Assembly: GCF_002260525.1 (NCBI RefSeq)
Contig: NZ_MRYI01000021.1
Span: forward strand, 1 to 64,000
DNA: 64,000 bases
Reading direction: 5' to 3'
Source of the DNA: Hahella sp. CCB-MM4
GTDB taxonomy: Bacteria; Pseudomonadota; Gammaproteobacteria; Pseudomonadales; Oleiphilaceae
Below, piece after piece: positions 1 through 8,840 of this stretch. The position numbers and the translations under genes were made by a program. A model generated the notes under the pieces. It did not search any database, was not told the DNA's origin, and was given only the letters and a program-made list of their open reading frames with translations. Each line of letters opens with the position of its first letter. The first letter of the stretch is position 1.

Positions 1-199
1 ACAGCAGGTTGTACCGGATCAGGGAGAAGTAGATGGTCATGGCCAGGGGCACCGCCATCCAGACCAGCAGGACCAGGACGGATGGAGACAGCATGGCCAG
101 ACCGATGCGGTTCTTACGGCGATGTTCGCCTTGAACACTGTCTGATCCTGAAGTTGTGTGAATAGCCGGATTGCCGGCCTGAATGCTCGAGGTACTCAT
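1..199 (-). CDS. Sugar/polyol ABC transporter permease, N-terminal fragment (partial)
   Basis: Reading leftward from the ATG at 199 gives an open frame of about 66 codons that leaves the window. After a hydrophilic N-terminus of about 30 residues it enters a hydrophobic segment (SPSVLVLLVWMAVPLAMTIY) followed by FSLIRYNLL, which is the first transmembrane helix and periplasmic loop typical of MalF/SmoF-type binding-protein-dependent permeases. It lies 156 bases downstream of the periplasmic binding protein gene on the same strand, so it is very likely the first inner-membrane subunit of the same importer, and the second permease and the ATPase should lie outside the window. Family assignment rests on the N-terminus and context only. 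Confidence 0.8.
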   Translation of the reverse strand, partial: MSTSSIQAGNPAIHTTSGSDSVQGEHRRKNRIGLAMLSPSVLVLLVWMAVPLAMTIYFSLIRYNLL

Positions 200-228
200 T
201 CAATTAGCTCTTTTATCTTTATTGAGTA

Positions 229-258
229 ACGAAGCCCGAGGTACCTCTCAGGCTTCGT
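229..258 (-). promoter_or_regulatory. Hairpin between binding-protein and permease genes
   Basis: Perfect 8-bp arms ACGAAGCC (229-236) and GGCTTCGT (251-258), extended by GAGGT/ACCTC with small bulges. On the minus strand it follows the binding-protein gene and precedes the permease gene, and it lacks a clear run of T. Such hairpins after binding-protein genes usually protect the upstream message or partly terminate, giving more binding protein than permease. The structure is visible; the role is inferred. Confidence 0.55.
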
Positions 259-289
259 GAATTTCCGACGGATGAAACATCCTGGAAGT

Positions 290-379
290 TTAGTCACAGC
301 GAGCGCGCTTGATTAGTCGTAGCGAACGCGCTTGATTCAAAGTCGTCGCGCTGAATTAATAGTAACGGGCGCGCTTCAT
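290..379 (-). repeat. Tandem repeats derived from the 3' end of the binding-protein gene
   Basis: On the minus strand the gene ends with codons for MKRARYY and TAA (379-356). Downstream, 336-313 reads as IKRVRYD-stop and 313-290 as IKRARCD-stop in the same style, giving a 23-bp period. Between the gene end and these copies, about 355-338, is a shorter, more diverged piece containing TTCAGCGCG. It looks like repeated slippage or duplication of the gene tail, stop codon included. Confidence 0.7.
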
Positions 380-1669
380 TTCGCGTTCGGTAACCGACTG
401 TGAGTTTTTCAGTGCCTGATCAACCGACATCTGTCCGGCCAGGGCTCCAGAGACGAACTTGCCGACCTGGGTAGCAATGGACTGAAATTCGGGTATCGCC
501 GCGAACTGAACACCCACATAAGGGGAAGGTTTGAGTGTGGAATCCGCAGGGTTAGCGTTATCCATTGACTCAAGAGTTTTGGCAGCAAAAGGCGCTGCGC
601 TCATGTAATCCTGGTTAGCATAGGTGGAGGCACGGCTACCGGGAGGTACATTGGCAATGCCGTATTCTTTCGCAACCAGGTCGCTGTAATCCTTGGAGGT
701 CGCCCAGGTCACAAACTTCTTGGCCGCATCTTTGGCATCTGAGCTGACAGGTATTGCCAGTGCCCATGACCATAACCAGCCGGCACCTTTATCGGTCACC
801 TGCTTCGGCGCTAATGCAAAGCTAACGTTATCCGCTACCTTGCTCTGAGATTTATCAGTCACGAAAGAGCCGGCAACAGTTGCGTCAACCCACATGGCAC
901 ATTTACCGGAATTGAACAGCGCCAGGTTCTCGTTGAAACCGTTGGAAGAAGCGCCAGGAGGACCATAGTTTCCAACCAGATCCACATAGAAGCTGACCGC
1001 ATCATGCCATTCGGATCCATTAAACTCCGGGTGCCAACTCTCGTTGAACCAGCGTGCGCCAAAGCTGTTGGCCATCGTGGTCATCAGCGCCATATTTTCA
1101 CCCCAACCGGCTTTACCACGAAGGCAGATACCATATTGGTCGTTCTCCGGCTTGTGCAGGGTCTTGGCAAATTCGCGCATTTGCTCCCAGGTGGGTCGTT
1201 CCGGCATTTTAAGACCGGCTTCCCTGAATAAATCCGTACGATAGTAGGTCATGGAGCTTTCGGAATAGAAAGGCAGACCGTACAGAGTACCTTTCGCAGA
1301 CAATCCATTGCGCACCGCAGGAAAAATATCGTTCACATCATAGCTGGCAGGCAGATCTTCCATAGGAGTCAACCAACCCCGATCGCCCCAGATAGGCGCT
1401 TCGTACATGCCGATGGTCATAACATCGAATTGACCGCCTTTGGTGGCGATATCGGTGGTGAGGCGTTGGCGTAGAACATTTTCCTCCAGCACTACCCATT
1501 CGAGTTTAATATCGGGATTCGCTTTCTCGAATTTGTCAGACAGTTCCTGCATGCGAATCATATCGCCGTTGTTCACTGTACCGATGGTAACCGTGACTGC
1601 CGCAGAAGCTGCCAAAGAGGAAAAGGCCAATGAAGAGGCCAAAAGAGTATGGATCAAATTTTTGTTCAT
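356..1669 (-). CDS. Periplasmic substrate-binding protein of a polyol (mannitol/sorbitol-type) ABC transporter
   Basis: 437 residues with a Sec signal peptide (hydrophobic stretch at residues 5-20, likely cleavage near ASA at 22-24). The mature N-terminus (TIGTVNNGDMIRMQELSDKF) and the following ENVLRQRLTTDIATKGGQFDV segment are characteristic of the family-1 solute-binding proteins of SmoE/MtlE type, which bind sorbitol, mannitol or similar polyols in the periplasm. It starts at an ATG, is followed by an intergenic hairpin and then the permease, and is divergent from an AraC-family regulator as in pseudomonad mannitol loci. The polyol specificity is inferred from family resemblance, and a related sugar is possible. 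Confidence 0.85.
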   Translation of the reverse strand: MNKNLIHTLLASSLAFSSLAASAAVTVTIGTVNNGDMIRMQELSDKFEKANPDIKLEWVVLEENVLRQRLTTDIATKGGQFDVMTIGMYEAPIWGDRGWLTPMEDLPASYDVNDIFPAVRNGLSAKGTLYGLPFYSESSMTYYRTDLFREAGLKMPERPTWEQMREFAKTLHKPENDQYGICLRGKAGWGENMALMTTMANSFGARWFNESWHPEFNGSEWHDAVSFYVDLVGNYGPPGASSNGFNENLALFNSGKCAMWVDATVAGSFVTDKSQSKVADNVSFALAPKQVTDKGAGWLWSWALAIPVSSDAKDAAKKFVTWATSKDYSDLVAKEYGIANVPPGSRASTYANQDYMSAAPFAAKTLESMDNANPADSTLKPSPYVGVQFAAIPEFQSIATQVGKFVSGALAGQMSVDQALKNSQSVTEREMKRARYY

Positions 1670-2022
1670 AATTGTCGCGCTCCAAAGCTGACTGCTAATC
1701 AGCGGTTCTTATCTTTGTTATCAACCTCTCCCTGAAACCGGAAGGCTTCTGGAAGAATGAAGGTGATAACATTACACTCCGCGACACTGGTTAAAACAAA
1801 TCCAAAACCTACCGACTTTCTATACTTTATTGCACTTTCGAAAAAACGATAAAATGAGAAAAAAGATCTAAAAAGACGCAATAGTATTTTCACATCATAC
1901 ACTTAGCATACAAAACATCACATTCTGTCGAATAAAAAGAGTATTAGTTTTGGTTGTAAATTAATCGGCATAGCGTTATATCTAAAAGCCGAAAAGCCCA
2001 GTTTTACGACCAAAACAAGACT
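1670..2022. promoter_or_regulatory. Divergent promoter region of the polyol transporter and its AraC-type regulator
   Basis: A 353-base A+T-rich stretch without a supported gene. It holds three ACTTT elements at 1815-1819, 1824-1828 and 1834-1838 (AAAGT on the minus strand), spaced 9-10 bases, i.e. on one face of the helix, about 150 bases upstream of the binding-protein start. Evenly spaced direct half-sites are what AraC/XylS-family dimers bind, so this is a candidate operator. No clear sigma-70 hexamer pair was assigned. Confidence 0.45.
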
Positions 2023-2931
2023 ATGAACACGCAATCCGGGCGCCAGACAGAGCCTTCTTATGAGCTGATTAAAGAACAGAGTCCTAACTCTGTTCTTTAC
2101 CGGCAACATGGATTCCCTAACCCATTGGTTCGCTGGCACTACCATAAAGAATACGAGCTACACCTGATCACCGAGAGTTCCGGAAAAGTATTTATCGGTG
2201 ACTATATTGGAAACTTCTATCCCGGAAATCTGATCCTTACCGGCCCTAACCTGCCCCATAATTGGGTCACTCTACCTGTTGGAGATGAGACCTATCCAAA
2301 CCGGGATAAAGTGCTTAACTTTACTGAAGAATGGATTCAGGAAACCAAGTCAGTTCTACCCGAAATATCCACATTGGAAGAGCTACTGAAAAGAGCCCGC
2401 TTTGGTATACAGTTTCATGGCAAAAGTACCATCCGACTGGCCTATAAATACTTCAATGAAATTTCCGAAACCAGCGGCCTAAAGCGGCTCTCGACCTTCT
2501 TGAGACTGATGTGCGAATTGGCCGACACCCAAGAGTTTCAACTACTGTCCAGCGAAAAATTTCTTACCGTCAGAGGAGAGAAGAATCAGCAGAGAGTCAA
2601 TCAGGCTCTAAACTATATTCTGGCGTCCTATAACCTCGATATCAGCCTGGAGGAAGTTGCCGACCATTTGGGGATGAAGCCCACCTACTTCTCGAAATTT
2701 TTCCGTCAGGCAACAGGGCGTCGATTTGTGGAATTCGTGAATAGCCTGAGAATCACCCGGGCTTGTGACCTTCTCGCTCATAGCGAACTTCCCATTACGG
2801 ACATATGTTTCGATGTGGGATTTACCAATATCTCAAACTTCAACCGGAGGTTTCATGCACTTAAGGGCATGACACCATCAGAATACCGGAAGCTTTCTAT
2901 TGTCGCCGTTTCGCAGAATGAATCTATTTAA
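2023..2931 (+). CDS. AraC-family transcriptional regulator, probable polyol-operon activator (MtlR-like)
   Basis: 302 residues. The N-terminal half is a cupin-like sensing domain (RWHYHKEYELHLI at about residues 37-50). The C-terminal 100 residues hold two helix-turn-helix units, with ISLEEVADHLGMKPTYFSKF as the first and ITDICFDVGFTNISNFNRRF as the second, ending in the family signature GMTPSEYRK. The size and divergent placement next to a polyol binding-protein gene match the pseudomonad mannitol regulator MtlR, which activates its transporter operon when polyol is present. The ATG at 2023 is accepted. It converges on recA with a 138-base gap that holds a 6-bp hairpin (GCTTCA/TGAAGC near 2959-2975) but no convincing terminator. 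Confidence 0.85.
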   Translation: MNTQSGRQTEPSYELIKEQSPNSVLYRQHGFPNPLVRWHYHKEYELHLITESSGKVFIGDYIGNFYPGNLILTGPNLPHNWVTLPVGDETYPNRDKVLNFTEEWIQETKSVLPEISTLEELLKRARFGIQFHGKSTIRLAYKYFNEISETSGLKRLSTFLRLMCELADTQEFQLLSSEKFLTVRGEKNQQRVNQALNYILASYNLDISLEEVADHLGMKPTYFSKFFRQATGRRFVEFVNSLRITRACDLLAHSELPITDICFDVGFTNISNFNRRFHALKGMTPSEYRKLSIVAVSQNESI

Positions 2932-3069
2932 ATGGCGAGATAATGGAAGGACAAAATGCTTCAGTAAATGAAGCGGGTCGCGACAATCCCTTTTTCTGGG
3001 TCTCAGATTTGTCGCTGTAAGTCGGGACGACAGCCTTAGCTGCCGCCCCATATAACAAACAACCTAGAA

Positions 3070-4110
3070 CTACTCTGCAGCCCCCAATTCAGCTACAGGA
3101 ACTTCCTTTTCTTTTTGAAGTGGGTTGGGCATCAACTTCACGCGAATAGAAGTCTCGATCTCATTGGCAATTTCAGGATTTTCTTCCAGATACTTGGAAG
3201 CATTGGCCTTGCCTTGTCCGATCTTATCTCCTTTATAGCTATACCAGGCGCCGGCTTTATCGACAAAACCTTCCTTTACCCCGATATCGATGATTTCACC
3301 GGTATGGTAAATACCGCGCCCATAAAGGATCTGGAAGTCAGCCTGCCTAAACGGAGGGGATACCTTATTTTTGACGACTTTCACACGGGTCTCATTACCT
3401 ATGACTTCATCGCCTTCCTTCACCGAACCTACACGGCGGATATCCAAACGTACTGAAGCGTAGAATTTCAGCGCATTACCGCCAGTGGTGGTCTCGGGAG
3501 AGCCGAACATAACACCGATCTTCATCCGTATCTGGTTGATGAAAATCATCAGACAGTTTGCCTGTTTAACGCTTCCCGTCAGCTTACGCAGCGCCTGAGA
3601 CATCAAGCGGGCCTGAAGGCCTACATGGGAATCTCCCATTTCACCTTCGATTTCAGCTTTAGGTGTCAGAGCTGCCACCGAGTCGATAATAATGACATCA
3701 ACAGCACCGGAGCGGACCAGCATATCTGCAATTTCCAGGGCCTGTTCACCGGTATCCGGCTGGGACACCAGCAATTGATCAATATCCACACCCAGCTTCT
3801 CAGCATAGATCGGATCAAGAGCATGCTCGGCATCGACGAAGGCACAGGTTTTCCCCTGGCGCTGGGCTTCAGCAATCACTTGCAGAGTCAGAGTGGTTTT
3901 ACCAGAACTCTCAGGTCCGTATATTTCGACAATTCGTCCAAAAGGAAGTCCACCAATTCCCAACGCGATATCCAATCCGAGTGAACCGGTAGAAACCGAA
4001 GGGATCATTTCACGGGGTTGCTCCCCCATTCTCATGACAGCGCCTTTTCCAAACTGGCGTTCGATCTGGGATAAAGCGGCGGATAGTGCCTTCTTGCGAT
4101 TGTCGTCCAT
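3070..4110 (-). CDS. recA: DNA recombinase RecA
   Basis: 346 residues, full length. Walker [10 protein letters not shown] is at about residues 65-73 and Walker [11 protein letters not shown] at about 139-148. The N-terminal [20 protein letters not shown] and the loop region [17 protein letters not shown] are RecA hallmarks. RecA forms filaments on single-stranded DNA, catalyses strand exchange and triggers LexA self-cleavage. A LexA box lies about 110 bases upstream of the ATG. No recX follows it: the next gene is the convergent AraC regulator, although recX often sits directly after recA in related bacteria. Confidence 0.99.
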   Translation of the reverse strand: MDDNRKKALSAALSQIERQFGKGAVMRMGEQPREMIPSVSTGSLGLDIALGIGGLPFGRIVEIYGPESSGKTTLTLQVIAEAQRQGKTCAFVDAEHALDPIYAEKLGVDIDQLLVSQPDTGEQALEIADMLVRSGAVDVIIIDSVAALTPKAEIEGEMGDSHVGLQARLMSQALRKLTGSVKQANCLMIFINQIRMKIGVMFGSPETTTGGNALKFYASVRLDIRRVGSVKEGDEVIGNETRVKVVKNKVSPPFRQADFQILYGRGIYHTGEIIDIGVKEGFVDKAGAWYSYKGDKIGQGKANASKYLEENPEIANEIETSIRVKLMPNPLQKEKEVPVAELGAAE

Positions 4111-4168
4111 TATGAAACCTCTTTAATTCTGAATTCTGACTGCGCTGGACAAAGTCCGATAATCCTGG

Positions 4169-4212
4169 CCTGTAACCAGCTGGGGAAGCCTTCGGCCCTA
4201 TGTGGCTACAGG
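4169..4212 (-). other. Stem-loop in the recA leader
   Basis: CCTGTA (4169-4174) pairs with TACAGG (4207-4212), enclosing a smaller GCC-TTC-GGC hairpin near 4188-4196. It lies between the LexA box and the recA start, so it would be part of the 5' untranslated region of recA if transcription starts near the box. Function unknown. Confidence 0.35.
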
Positions 4213-4219
4213 CAAATTA

Positions 4220-4235
4220 CTGTATAAATTGACAG
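4220..4235 (-). promoter_or_regulatory. LexA (SOS) box upstream of recA
   Basis: CTGTATAAATTGACAG matches the CTGT-N8-ACAG SOS operator exactly, with an A/T-rich centre. It lies between the end of the cinA-like gene and recA, in the position expected to repress the recA promoter until DNA damage. Confidence 0.85.
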
Positions 4236-4316
4236 CATTATCCATATTCAGGGTCAGGATTACCAGACCTTATCTGATTATTTATTCTTCTATTCGAAAA
4301 ACACTCCGGATATCCG

Positions 4317-4814
4317 TCAACTACGTTCGCTCTGGATCCTGGAGATAGCTCCTACCAACGCCTGCTCGATGGAAAACTCCCTCACCTCTTTCCTGTCGCC
4401 TTCGAAATGAAAGCAGTGGGAGTCTATCTTGCCGTTCAGGTTCCAGGCCAGCCATACCATACCGACCGGCTTATCCGGTAAGCCGCCACCAGGTCCAGCA
4501 ATACCGCTTACGGCAATACATAGCTCAGCGCCGGTTGTCCTGGCCAATCCTTCCGCCATCCCGGTCACGGTTGCCTCACTCACGGCACCATGCAAGGCCA
4601 GTGTCTCATAGGAAACCCCTAACCAATGCTGCTTTGATTCATTGGAATAGGTCACCAGACTTTGCTCAAACCAATTACTGCTTCCGGCCACACTTGTGAT
4701 GGCATAGGCAATGCCGCCACCGGTACAGCTTTCTGCAGTTGCCACTTTATAGCCTTTCTGTTGCAGCAACAGACCCAGTTCGGCTGCAAGCTGTTCGACT
4801 TTGTCTGTATTCAT
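4317..4814 (-). CDS. pncC: CinA C-terminal domain protein, nicotinamide-nucleotide amidase (PncC)
   Basis: 165 residues, the stand-alone C-terminal CinA domain. The family signature ATAESCTGGGIAYAIT is near residues 26-41 and AVSGIAGPGGGLPDKPVG near 105-122. The enzyme deamidates nicotinamide mononucleotide to nicotinic acid mononucleotide in pyridine-nucleotide salvage. The ATG at 4814 is chosen because a GAGG ribosome-binding site lies 7-8 bases before it, and an in-frame GTG at 4820 would sit inside that site. It precedes recA on the same strand, the usual arrangement, and is divergent from mutS. Confidence 0.93.
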   Translation of the reverse strand: MNTDKVEQLAAELGLLLQQKGYKVATAESCTGGGIAYAITSVAGSSNWFEQSLVTYSNESKQHWLGVSYETLALHGAVSEATVTGMAEGLARTTGAELCIAVSGIAGPGGGLPDKPVGMVWLAWNLNGKIDSHCFHFEGDRKEVREFSIEQALVGAISRIQSERS

Positions 4815-5030
4815 TCCCACCTCGTTATTGATGTCATTATTACGGAGTGCCCTGCATACATTATGCAGATAGAGATACCTGATCGATAAATTTCATTTCA
4901 CGGGCCTGTACACCTTTATTAACCCCCGTGCCATCCCGTACAATTTCGCGTTCGCCCAACAGGATTTACTGTCCGGCGTCCCGCGAACGAATCTTATATT
5001 TCTCAACAAGATACTATAAAACTGGACCAA

Positions 5031-7601
5031 ATGACCGCCGCAGCAAAGGAAAAATCTCAACATACCCCAATGATGACCCAGTACCTGGGCATCAAATCCC
5101 AGCATCCTCACCAGATAGTGTTCTATCGCATGGGGGACTTTTATGAGCTGTTCTATGACGATGCCAAAAGGGCGGCAGAACTGCTGGACATTACGCTGAC
5201 TCAGCGTGGCCAATCAGCCGGCCAGCCAATTCCCATGGCTGGAGTCCCATACCACGCAGCCGAAGGCTATATTGCCCGCCTGGTGAGGCTGGGCGAATCC
5301 GTGGTTATTTGTGAGCAGGTCGGCGATCCCAGTACCAGCAAAGGCCCCGTAGAGAGACAGGTAGCCCGGATCGTTACCCCCGGAACCCTTAGTGACGAGG
5401 CCTTTCTGGAAGAAAGAAAAGATAACCTGCTGATGGCTCTTTCTGTAAGGAAAGACTTATTTGGCGTGGCCACACTGGATATCAGTGGGGGCAGATTTCT
5501 GGTCCAGGAAGTTGCCGGTGTCGATGCACTGGCAAGCGAGCTCCAAAGGCTCAAACCGGCAGAGATTCTGGTTAGCGAACAATTTCCCTTTGAAAACGCC
5601 CTTGAAGGTTACTTAGGGGTGCAAAAACAACCTCCCTGGTATTTCGACCTGGATTCGGCTCAGCGTCTGCTTTGCCAGCAATTCCAGACCAAAGACCTGA
5701 CAGGATTCGATTGTGAAGAGATGACTGTTGCTCTGGAAGCAGCAGGGTGTCTTCTGCAGTATGCTCAGGAAACTCAGCGGACCCAACTTCCCCACATCCG
5801 CTCAATGGTTCGTGAGCGCCAGGAAGATGGGATTATTCTGGACGCTGCCAGCCGTAAAAACCTTGAGATAGACACCAACCTGGTGGGCGAGTTTAAACAT
5901 ACTCTGGCCTGGGTCATGGACAAAACCTCCACGGCCATGGGTAGCCGATTACTACGCCGGTGGTTGAATCAACCCTTGCGGAATCAGGAACAGGTCAAGG
6001 AACGTCAGTCCGCTGTTACCGAGCTTCTGGAAACTTATCAATATGAAGAAATCAGGGAACTGCTGCGCAAAGTCGGTGACGGCGAGAGAATACTATCCCG
6101 GGTAGCTCTGGGCTCCGCCCGTCCAAGGGACCTGGCCCGACTTCGTGACACCTTGCATTTACTGCCTGAGCTACAGGAACTGATTAAAAACCTGGGGGCA
6201 GAACATCTGGGTAGATTGGCCAATGAAATCAGCACCTTCCCGGATCTGGCAGAACTACTCACGAATGCCGTAGAAGAAAACCCTCCCGTGGTTATCCGGG
6301 ATGGTGGCGTTATCAAGAATGGCTATGATAAAGAGCTCGACGAAATTCGTGGTATCAGTGAAAACGCCGGCGCTTATCTGGTGGAAATCGAGCAAAGAGA
6401 AAAGGAACGCACCCAACTGTCATCCTTGAAAGTTGGTTATAACCGGGTTCATGGATACTTCATCGAACTTAGCCGTTCTCAATCTGATCAGGCGCCGGCA
6501 GACTATATTCGCCGCCAGACTCTTAAGAATGCTGAGCGCTTCATCACTCCGGAACTCAAGGAGTTCGAAGACAAGGCACTCAGTGCCAAAAGTCGAGCCC
6601 TCAGCCGCGAAAAGCATCTCTATGAATCCTTGCTTACAACCTTGCGTGAGCAGTTAGTGCCATTGCAAACCAGTGCCAAAGCACTGGCAGAACTGGATGT
6701 CTTGAGCAATTTTGCTGAGCGTGCGGTCAGCCTCAACTTTACGGCCCCTGAATTCACCGATGAGGACATCCTCCACATCGAAGGCGGTCGCCATCCGGTT
6801 GTAGAACAGGTCAGCCAGGACCCCTTTGTTCCTAATGATCTCGATATGAGCGACCAGCACCGAATGTTGATCATCACCGGTCCCAACATGGGCGGTAAGT
6901 CGACGTTCATGCGCCAGACTGCGGTCATCGTAATACTTTCATACTGTGGCAGCTATGTTCCCGCCTCTAAAGTACGTCTGGGGCCCGTTGATCGAGTTTT
7001 CACCCGCATGGGGTCATCCGATGATATCGCCGGTGGGCGATCAACGTTCATGGTGGAAATGACAGAGACAGCCAACATACTGCACTACGCCACCCGCAAC
7101 AGCCTGGTACTGATGGATGAGGTGGGTCGTGGAACAAGCACCTTTGACGGTCTGTCTCTCGCATGGGCGTGCGCTGAGCATCTGGCACAAAAAATCAGCG
7201 CGTTTACGCTGTTCGCCACACACTACTTTGAACTGACAGCCTTACCTGAGAAGCACCCGTCTGTTGCCAATGTGCACCTGACGGCGACTGAGCACAATGA
7301 CCGGATTGTCTTCCTGCATACTGTTCACGAGGGACCGGCCAGTAAGAGTTACGGTATTCAGGTAGCCCAGTTGGCCGGTGTCCCGCAGAAGGTGATTTCC
7401 CAAGCCCAGAGGCAGCTGAAAGCACTGGAAAATGGTAACCACAAACCTGTTGTCCAGGCGTCACCTCTACAGGATGATCTTTTCGCCAGCGTGGAACCCA
7501 GTGAGGTGGAGACCGCCCTGGCTGATGTCGATCCTGACAGATTAACTCCCAGGGACGCATTAAACCTGCTCTATGAATTGAAAGAAAAATGCCGGACATA
7601 G
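5031..7601 (+). CDS. mutS: DNA mismatch repair protein MutS
   Basis: 856 residues, full length. The mismatch-reading motif is in [12 protein letters not shown] near the N-terminus, where Phe-Tyr-Glu wedges into mispairs. The ATPase has Walker [10 protein letters not shown] at about residues 617-625 and Walker [17 protein letters not shown] about 75 residues later, and the C-terminal region is the helical dimer/tetramer segment. MutS recognises mismatches and recruits MutL. It is divergent from pncC and is followed by fdxA, the same order as in pseudomonads. Confidence 0.99.
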   Translation: MTAAAKEKSQHTPMMTQYLGIKSQHPHQIVFYRMGDFYELFYDDAKRAAELLDITLTQRGQSAGQPIPMAGVPYHAAEGYIARLVRLGESVVICEQVGDPSTSKGPVERQVARIVTPGTLSDEAFLEERKDNLLMALSVRKDLFGVATLDISGGRFLVQEVAGVDALASELQRLKPAEILVSEQFPFENALEGYLGVQKQPPWYFDLDSAQRLLCQQFQTKDLTGFDCEEMTVALEAAGCLLQYAQETQRTQLPHIRSMVRERQEDGIILDAASRKNLEIDTNLVGEFKHTLAWVMDKTSTAMGSRLLRRWLNQPLRNQEQVKERQSAVTELLETYQYEEIRELLRKVGDGERILSRVALGSARPRDLARLRDTLHLLPELQELIKNLGAEHLGRLANEISTFPDLAELLTNAVEENPPVVIRDGGVIKNGYDKELDEIRGISENAGAYLVEIEQREKERTQLSSLKVGYNRVHGYFIELSRSQSDQAPADYIRRQTLKNAERFITPELKEFEDKALSAKSRALSREKHLYESLLTTLREQLVPLQTSAKALAELDVLSNFAERAVSLNFTAPEFTDEDILHIEGGRHPVVEQVSQDPFVPNDLDMSDQHRMLIITGPNMGGKSTFMRQTAVIVILSYCGSYVPASKVRLGPVDRVFTRMGSSDDIAGGRSTFMVEMTETANILHYATRNSLVLMDEVGRGTSTFDGLSLAWACAEHLAQKISAFTLFATHYFELTALPEKHPSVANVHLTATEHNDRIVFLHTVHEGPASKSYGIQVAQLAGVPQKVISQAQRQLKALENGNHKPVVQASPLQDDLFASVEPSEVETALADVDPDRLTPRDALNLLYELKEKCRT

Positions 7602-7623
7602 TGGATTCGAATAACACTTACCT

Positions 7624-7659
7624 GATATTCCGGTAATGTTTATCCGATATTCCGGTAAT
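7624..7659 (+). repeat. Pair of 14-bp direct repeats downstream of mutS
   Basis: GATATTCCGGTAAT occurs at 7624-7637 and again at 7646-7659, start to start 22 bases (two helical turns). The first copy also sits inside a TTACC/GGTAA inverted pair. This could be an operator for fdxA or a remnant duplication. Confidence 0.5.
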
Positions 7660-7675
7660 AGCACGGGGATCAGCG

Positions 7676-7727
7676 GGTTGCCTGAGTATGGCGTGTTCTC
7701 TAAAATACACCACCTGCGCAGGCAACC
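7676..7727 (+). terminator. Long imperfect hairpin between mutS and fdxA
   Basis: GGTTGCCTG (7676-7684) and CAGGCAACC (7719-7727) are perfect 9-bp arms, and inside them GTGT and ACAC can pair. No T-run follows, so it is not a classical intrinsic terminator. It may end or stabilise the mutS transcript or lie in the fdxA leader. Confidence 0.4.
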
Positions 7728-7789
7728 ACATCGATTATGTAACCGGGCACCATCTATTGCCGCGACTATATTAGAATAGGGATCACACC

Positions 7790-8113
7790 ATGACTTTTGT
7801 TGTTACTGAGAACTGTATCAAGTGTAAGTACACCGACTGCGTAGAAGTATGTCCGGTGGATTGCTTCTACGAGGGGCCGAATTTTCTGGTTATCGATCCT
7901 GACGAGTGTATCGATTGCGCGCTTTGTGAGCCGGAATGTCCTGCTGAAGCAATCTTCTCCGAAGATGAGCTGCCAGAGGACCAAAAAGAGTATATTGAGA
8001 TCAATGCTGATCTCTGCCGCACTTGGCCGAATATCACCGAGAAGAAAGATCCTTTGCCAGATGCTGCAGATTGGGATGGTGTGAAAGGCAAGCTCAAGGA
8101 TTTGGCTAAATAG
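7790..8113 (+). CDS. fdxA: Seven-iron ferredoxin FdxA ([3Fe-4S][4Fe-4S])
   Basis: 107 residues, the usual length for Azotobacter-type ferredoxin I. The N-terminal cluster cysteines lie in [19 protein letters not shown] (9, 12, 17, 21, 25), and the second set is in [12 protein letters not shown] (40, 43, 46, 50). The extended C-terminal tail of about 50 residues is typical of FdxA. It is a cytoplasmic electron carrier. Its position after mutS matches pseudomonads, but rpoS and the rsmZ RNA found on its other side there are absent here. It is followed by a strong terminator hairpin. Confidence 0.97.
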   Translation: MTFVVTENCIKCKYTDCVEVCPVDCFYEGPNFLVIDPDECIDCALCEPECPAEAIFSEDELPEDQKEYIEINADLCRTWPNITEKKDPLPDAADWDGVKGKLKDLAK

Positions 8114-8161
8114 TCCAGCCCTTTTGATCTCCTTCGTAGGAGGTGGCTTAAGAACGTCAGT

Positions 8162-8188
8162 AAAAGGAATGCGATGCATTCCTTTTTT
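8162..8188 (+). terminator. Intrinsic terminator of fdxA
   Basis: GGAATGC (8166-8172), a 3-base GAT loop and GCATTCC (8176-8182), with flanking A-run and T-run, followed by TTTTTTGTTTTAATTT. The A-run on the other side lets it also stop the facing DUF4124 gene. Confidence 0.9.
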
Positions 8189-8204
8189 GTTTTAATTTAG
8201 AGAG

Positions 8205-8672
8205 CTACTGCTCGCCGCATCGTTCCTGATACAGGCTATTCATTTTTTCCCGGTATGAGGCAATTTCGTCGTCAGTCATATATTCCTGACCGCCTTCATC
8301 GTTAAAGCGGACAAACGCGTAATCCTGATTCACGATATTTTTTTCCTTGCGGAGCTCTTTGCAGTACTCATCCACCTTCTTTTGTCGTTCCTCGACTTTT
8401 TTCTTCTGCTCTGCTCTTGCCTGGTCCTGCTGCTTGAACTGCTCATAAATCCTTTGGTAGTTCTGATTAATCCTTTCGGCATCCTTTTTTTGAGCGTCAG
8501 AGACTGAAGATTTTATTTGCACCCTTTCAGTCTTCTTGCCTTGCGGCTTGTCACCAAAATGTACCTGACCGCTTTCGTCAACCCATTTATAGATTTCAGC
8601 GCTTGAAGCACCAGAGAAAAACAGCGTCAATGTTATCAGTACGGTGTTGAGAAATTTCAGGTTAAGGTCCAT
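8205..8672 (-). CDS. DUF4124-domain exported protein
   Basis: 155 residues from the ATG at 8672, which has AGAAGAG about 8 bases upstream; an in-frame earlier start at 8702 would add ten residues before the signal peptide. A hydrophobic signal segment (FLNTVLITLTLFFSGASSA) is followed by the DUF4124 core EIYKWVDESGQVHFGDKP. The rest is a highly charged, glutamine- and lysine-rich segment (about residues 60-110) likely to form a coiled coil, then a short C-terminal part with two cysteines. Function unknown; probably periplasmic. It stands between the fdxA terminator and rnhB. Confidence 0.8.
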   Translation of the reverse strand: MDLNLKFLNTVLITLTLFFSGASSAEIYKWVDESGQVHFGDKPQGKKTERVQIKSSVSDAQKKDAERINQNYQRIYEQFKQQDQARAEQKKKVEERQKKVDEYCKELRKEKNIVNQDYAFVRFNDEGGQEYMTDDEIASYREKMNSLYQERCGEQ

Positions 8673-8840
8673 CACCAAACTCTTCTGCAATATCCAGTTC
8701 ACTATATGCCTTGTGCTTGCCTGAAGGATCCAAACCTTCTGTTGTCGCCTGATAAATCTAGCGCCAGGCTCTTACTGCGGTAATCCAACAACACACAATA
8801 TCAGCAATTCTAAACAGAGTTGACGAGGTTGCAACCACCA

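Noticed and set aside
3115-3456. 113-codon frame opposite recA, and similar long frames opposite mutS, lpxA, glnD and pilB
   Set aside because: They are shadows of strongly coding sequence on the other strand and show no protein-like features.
8114-8204. Possible rsmZ-type regulatory RNA after fdxA, as in Pseudomonas
   Set aside because: Only one small hairpin with AGGAG in its stem (8129-8142) and the terminator are present; the several GGA-loop hairpins of RsmZ are missing.
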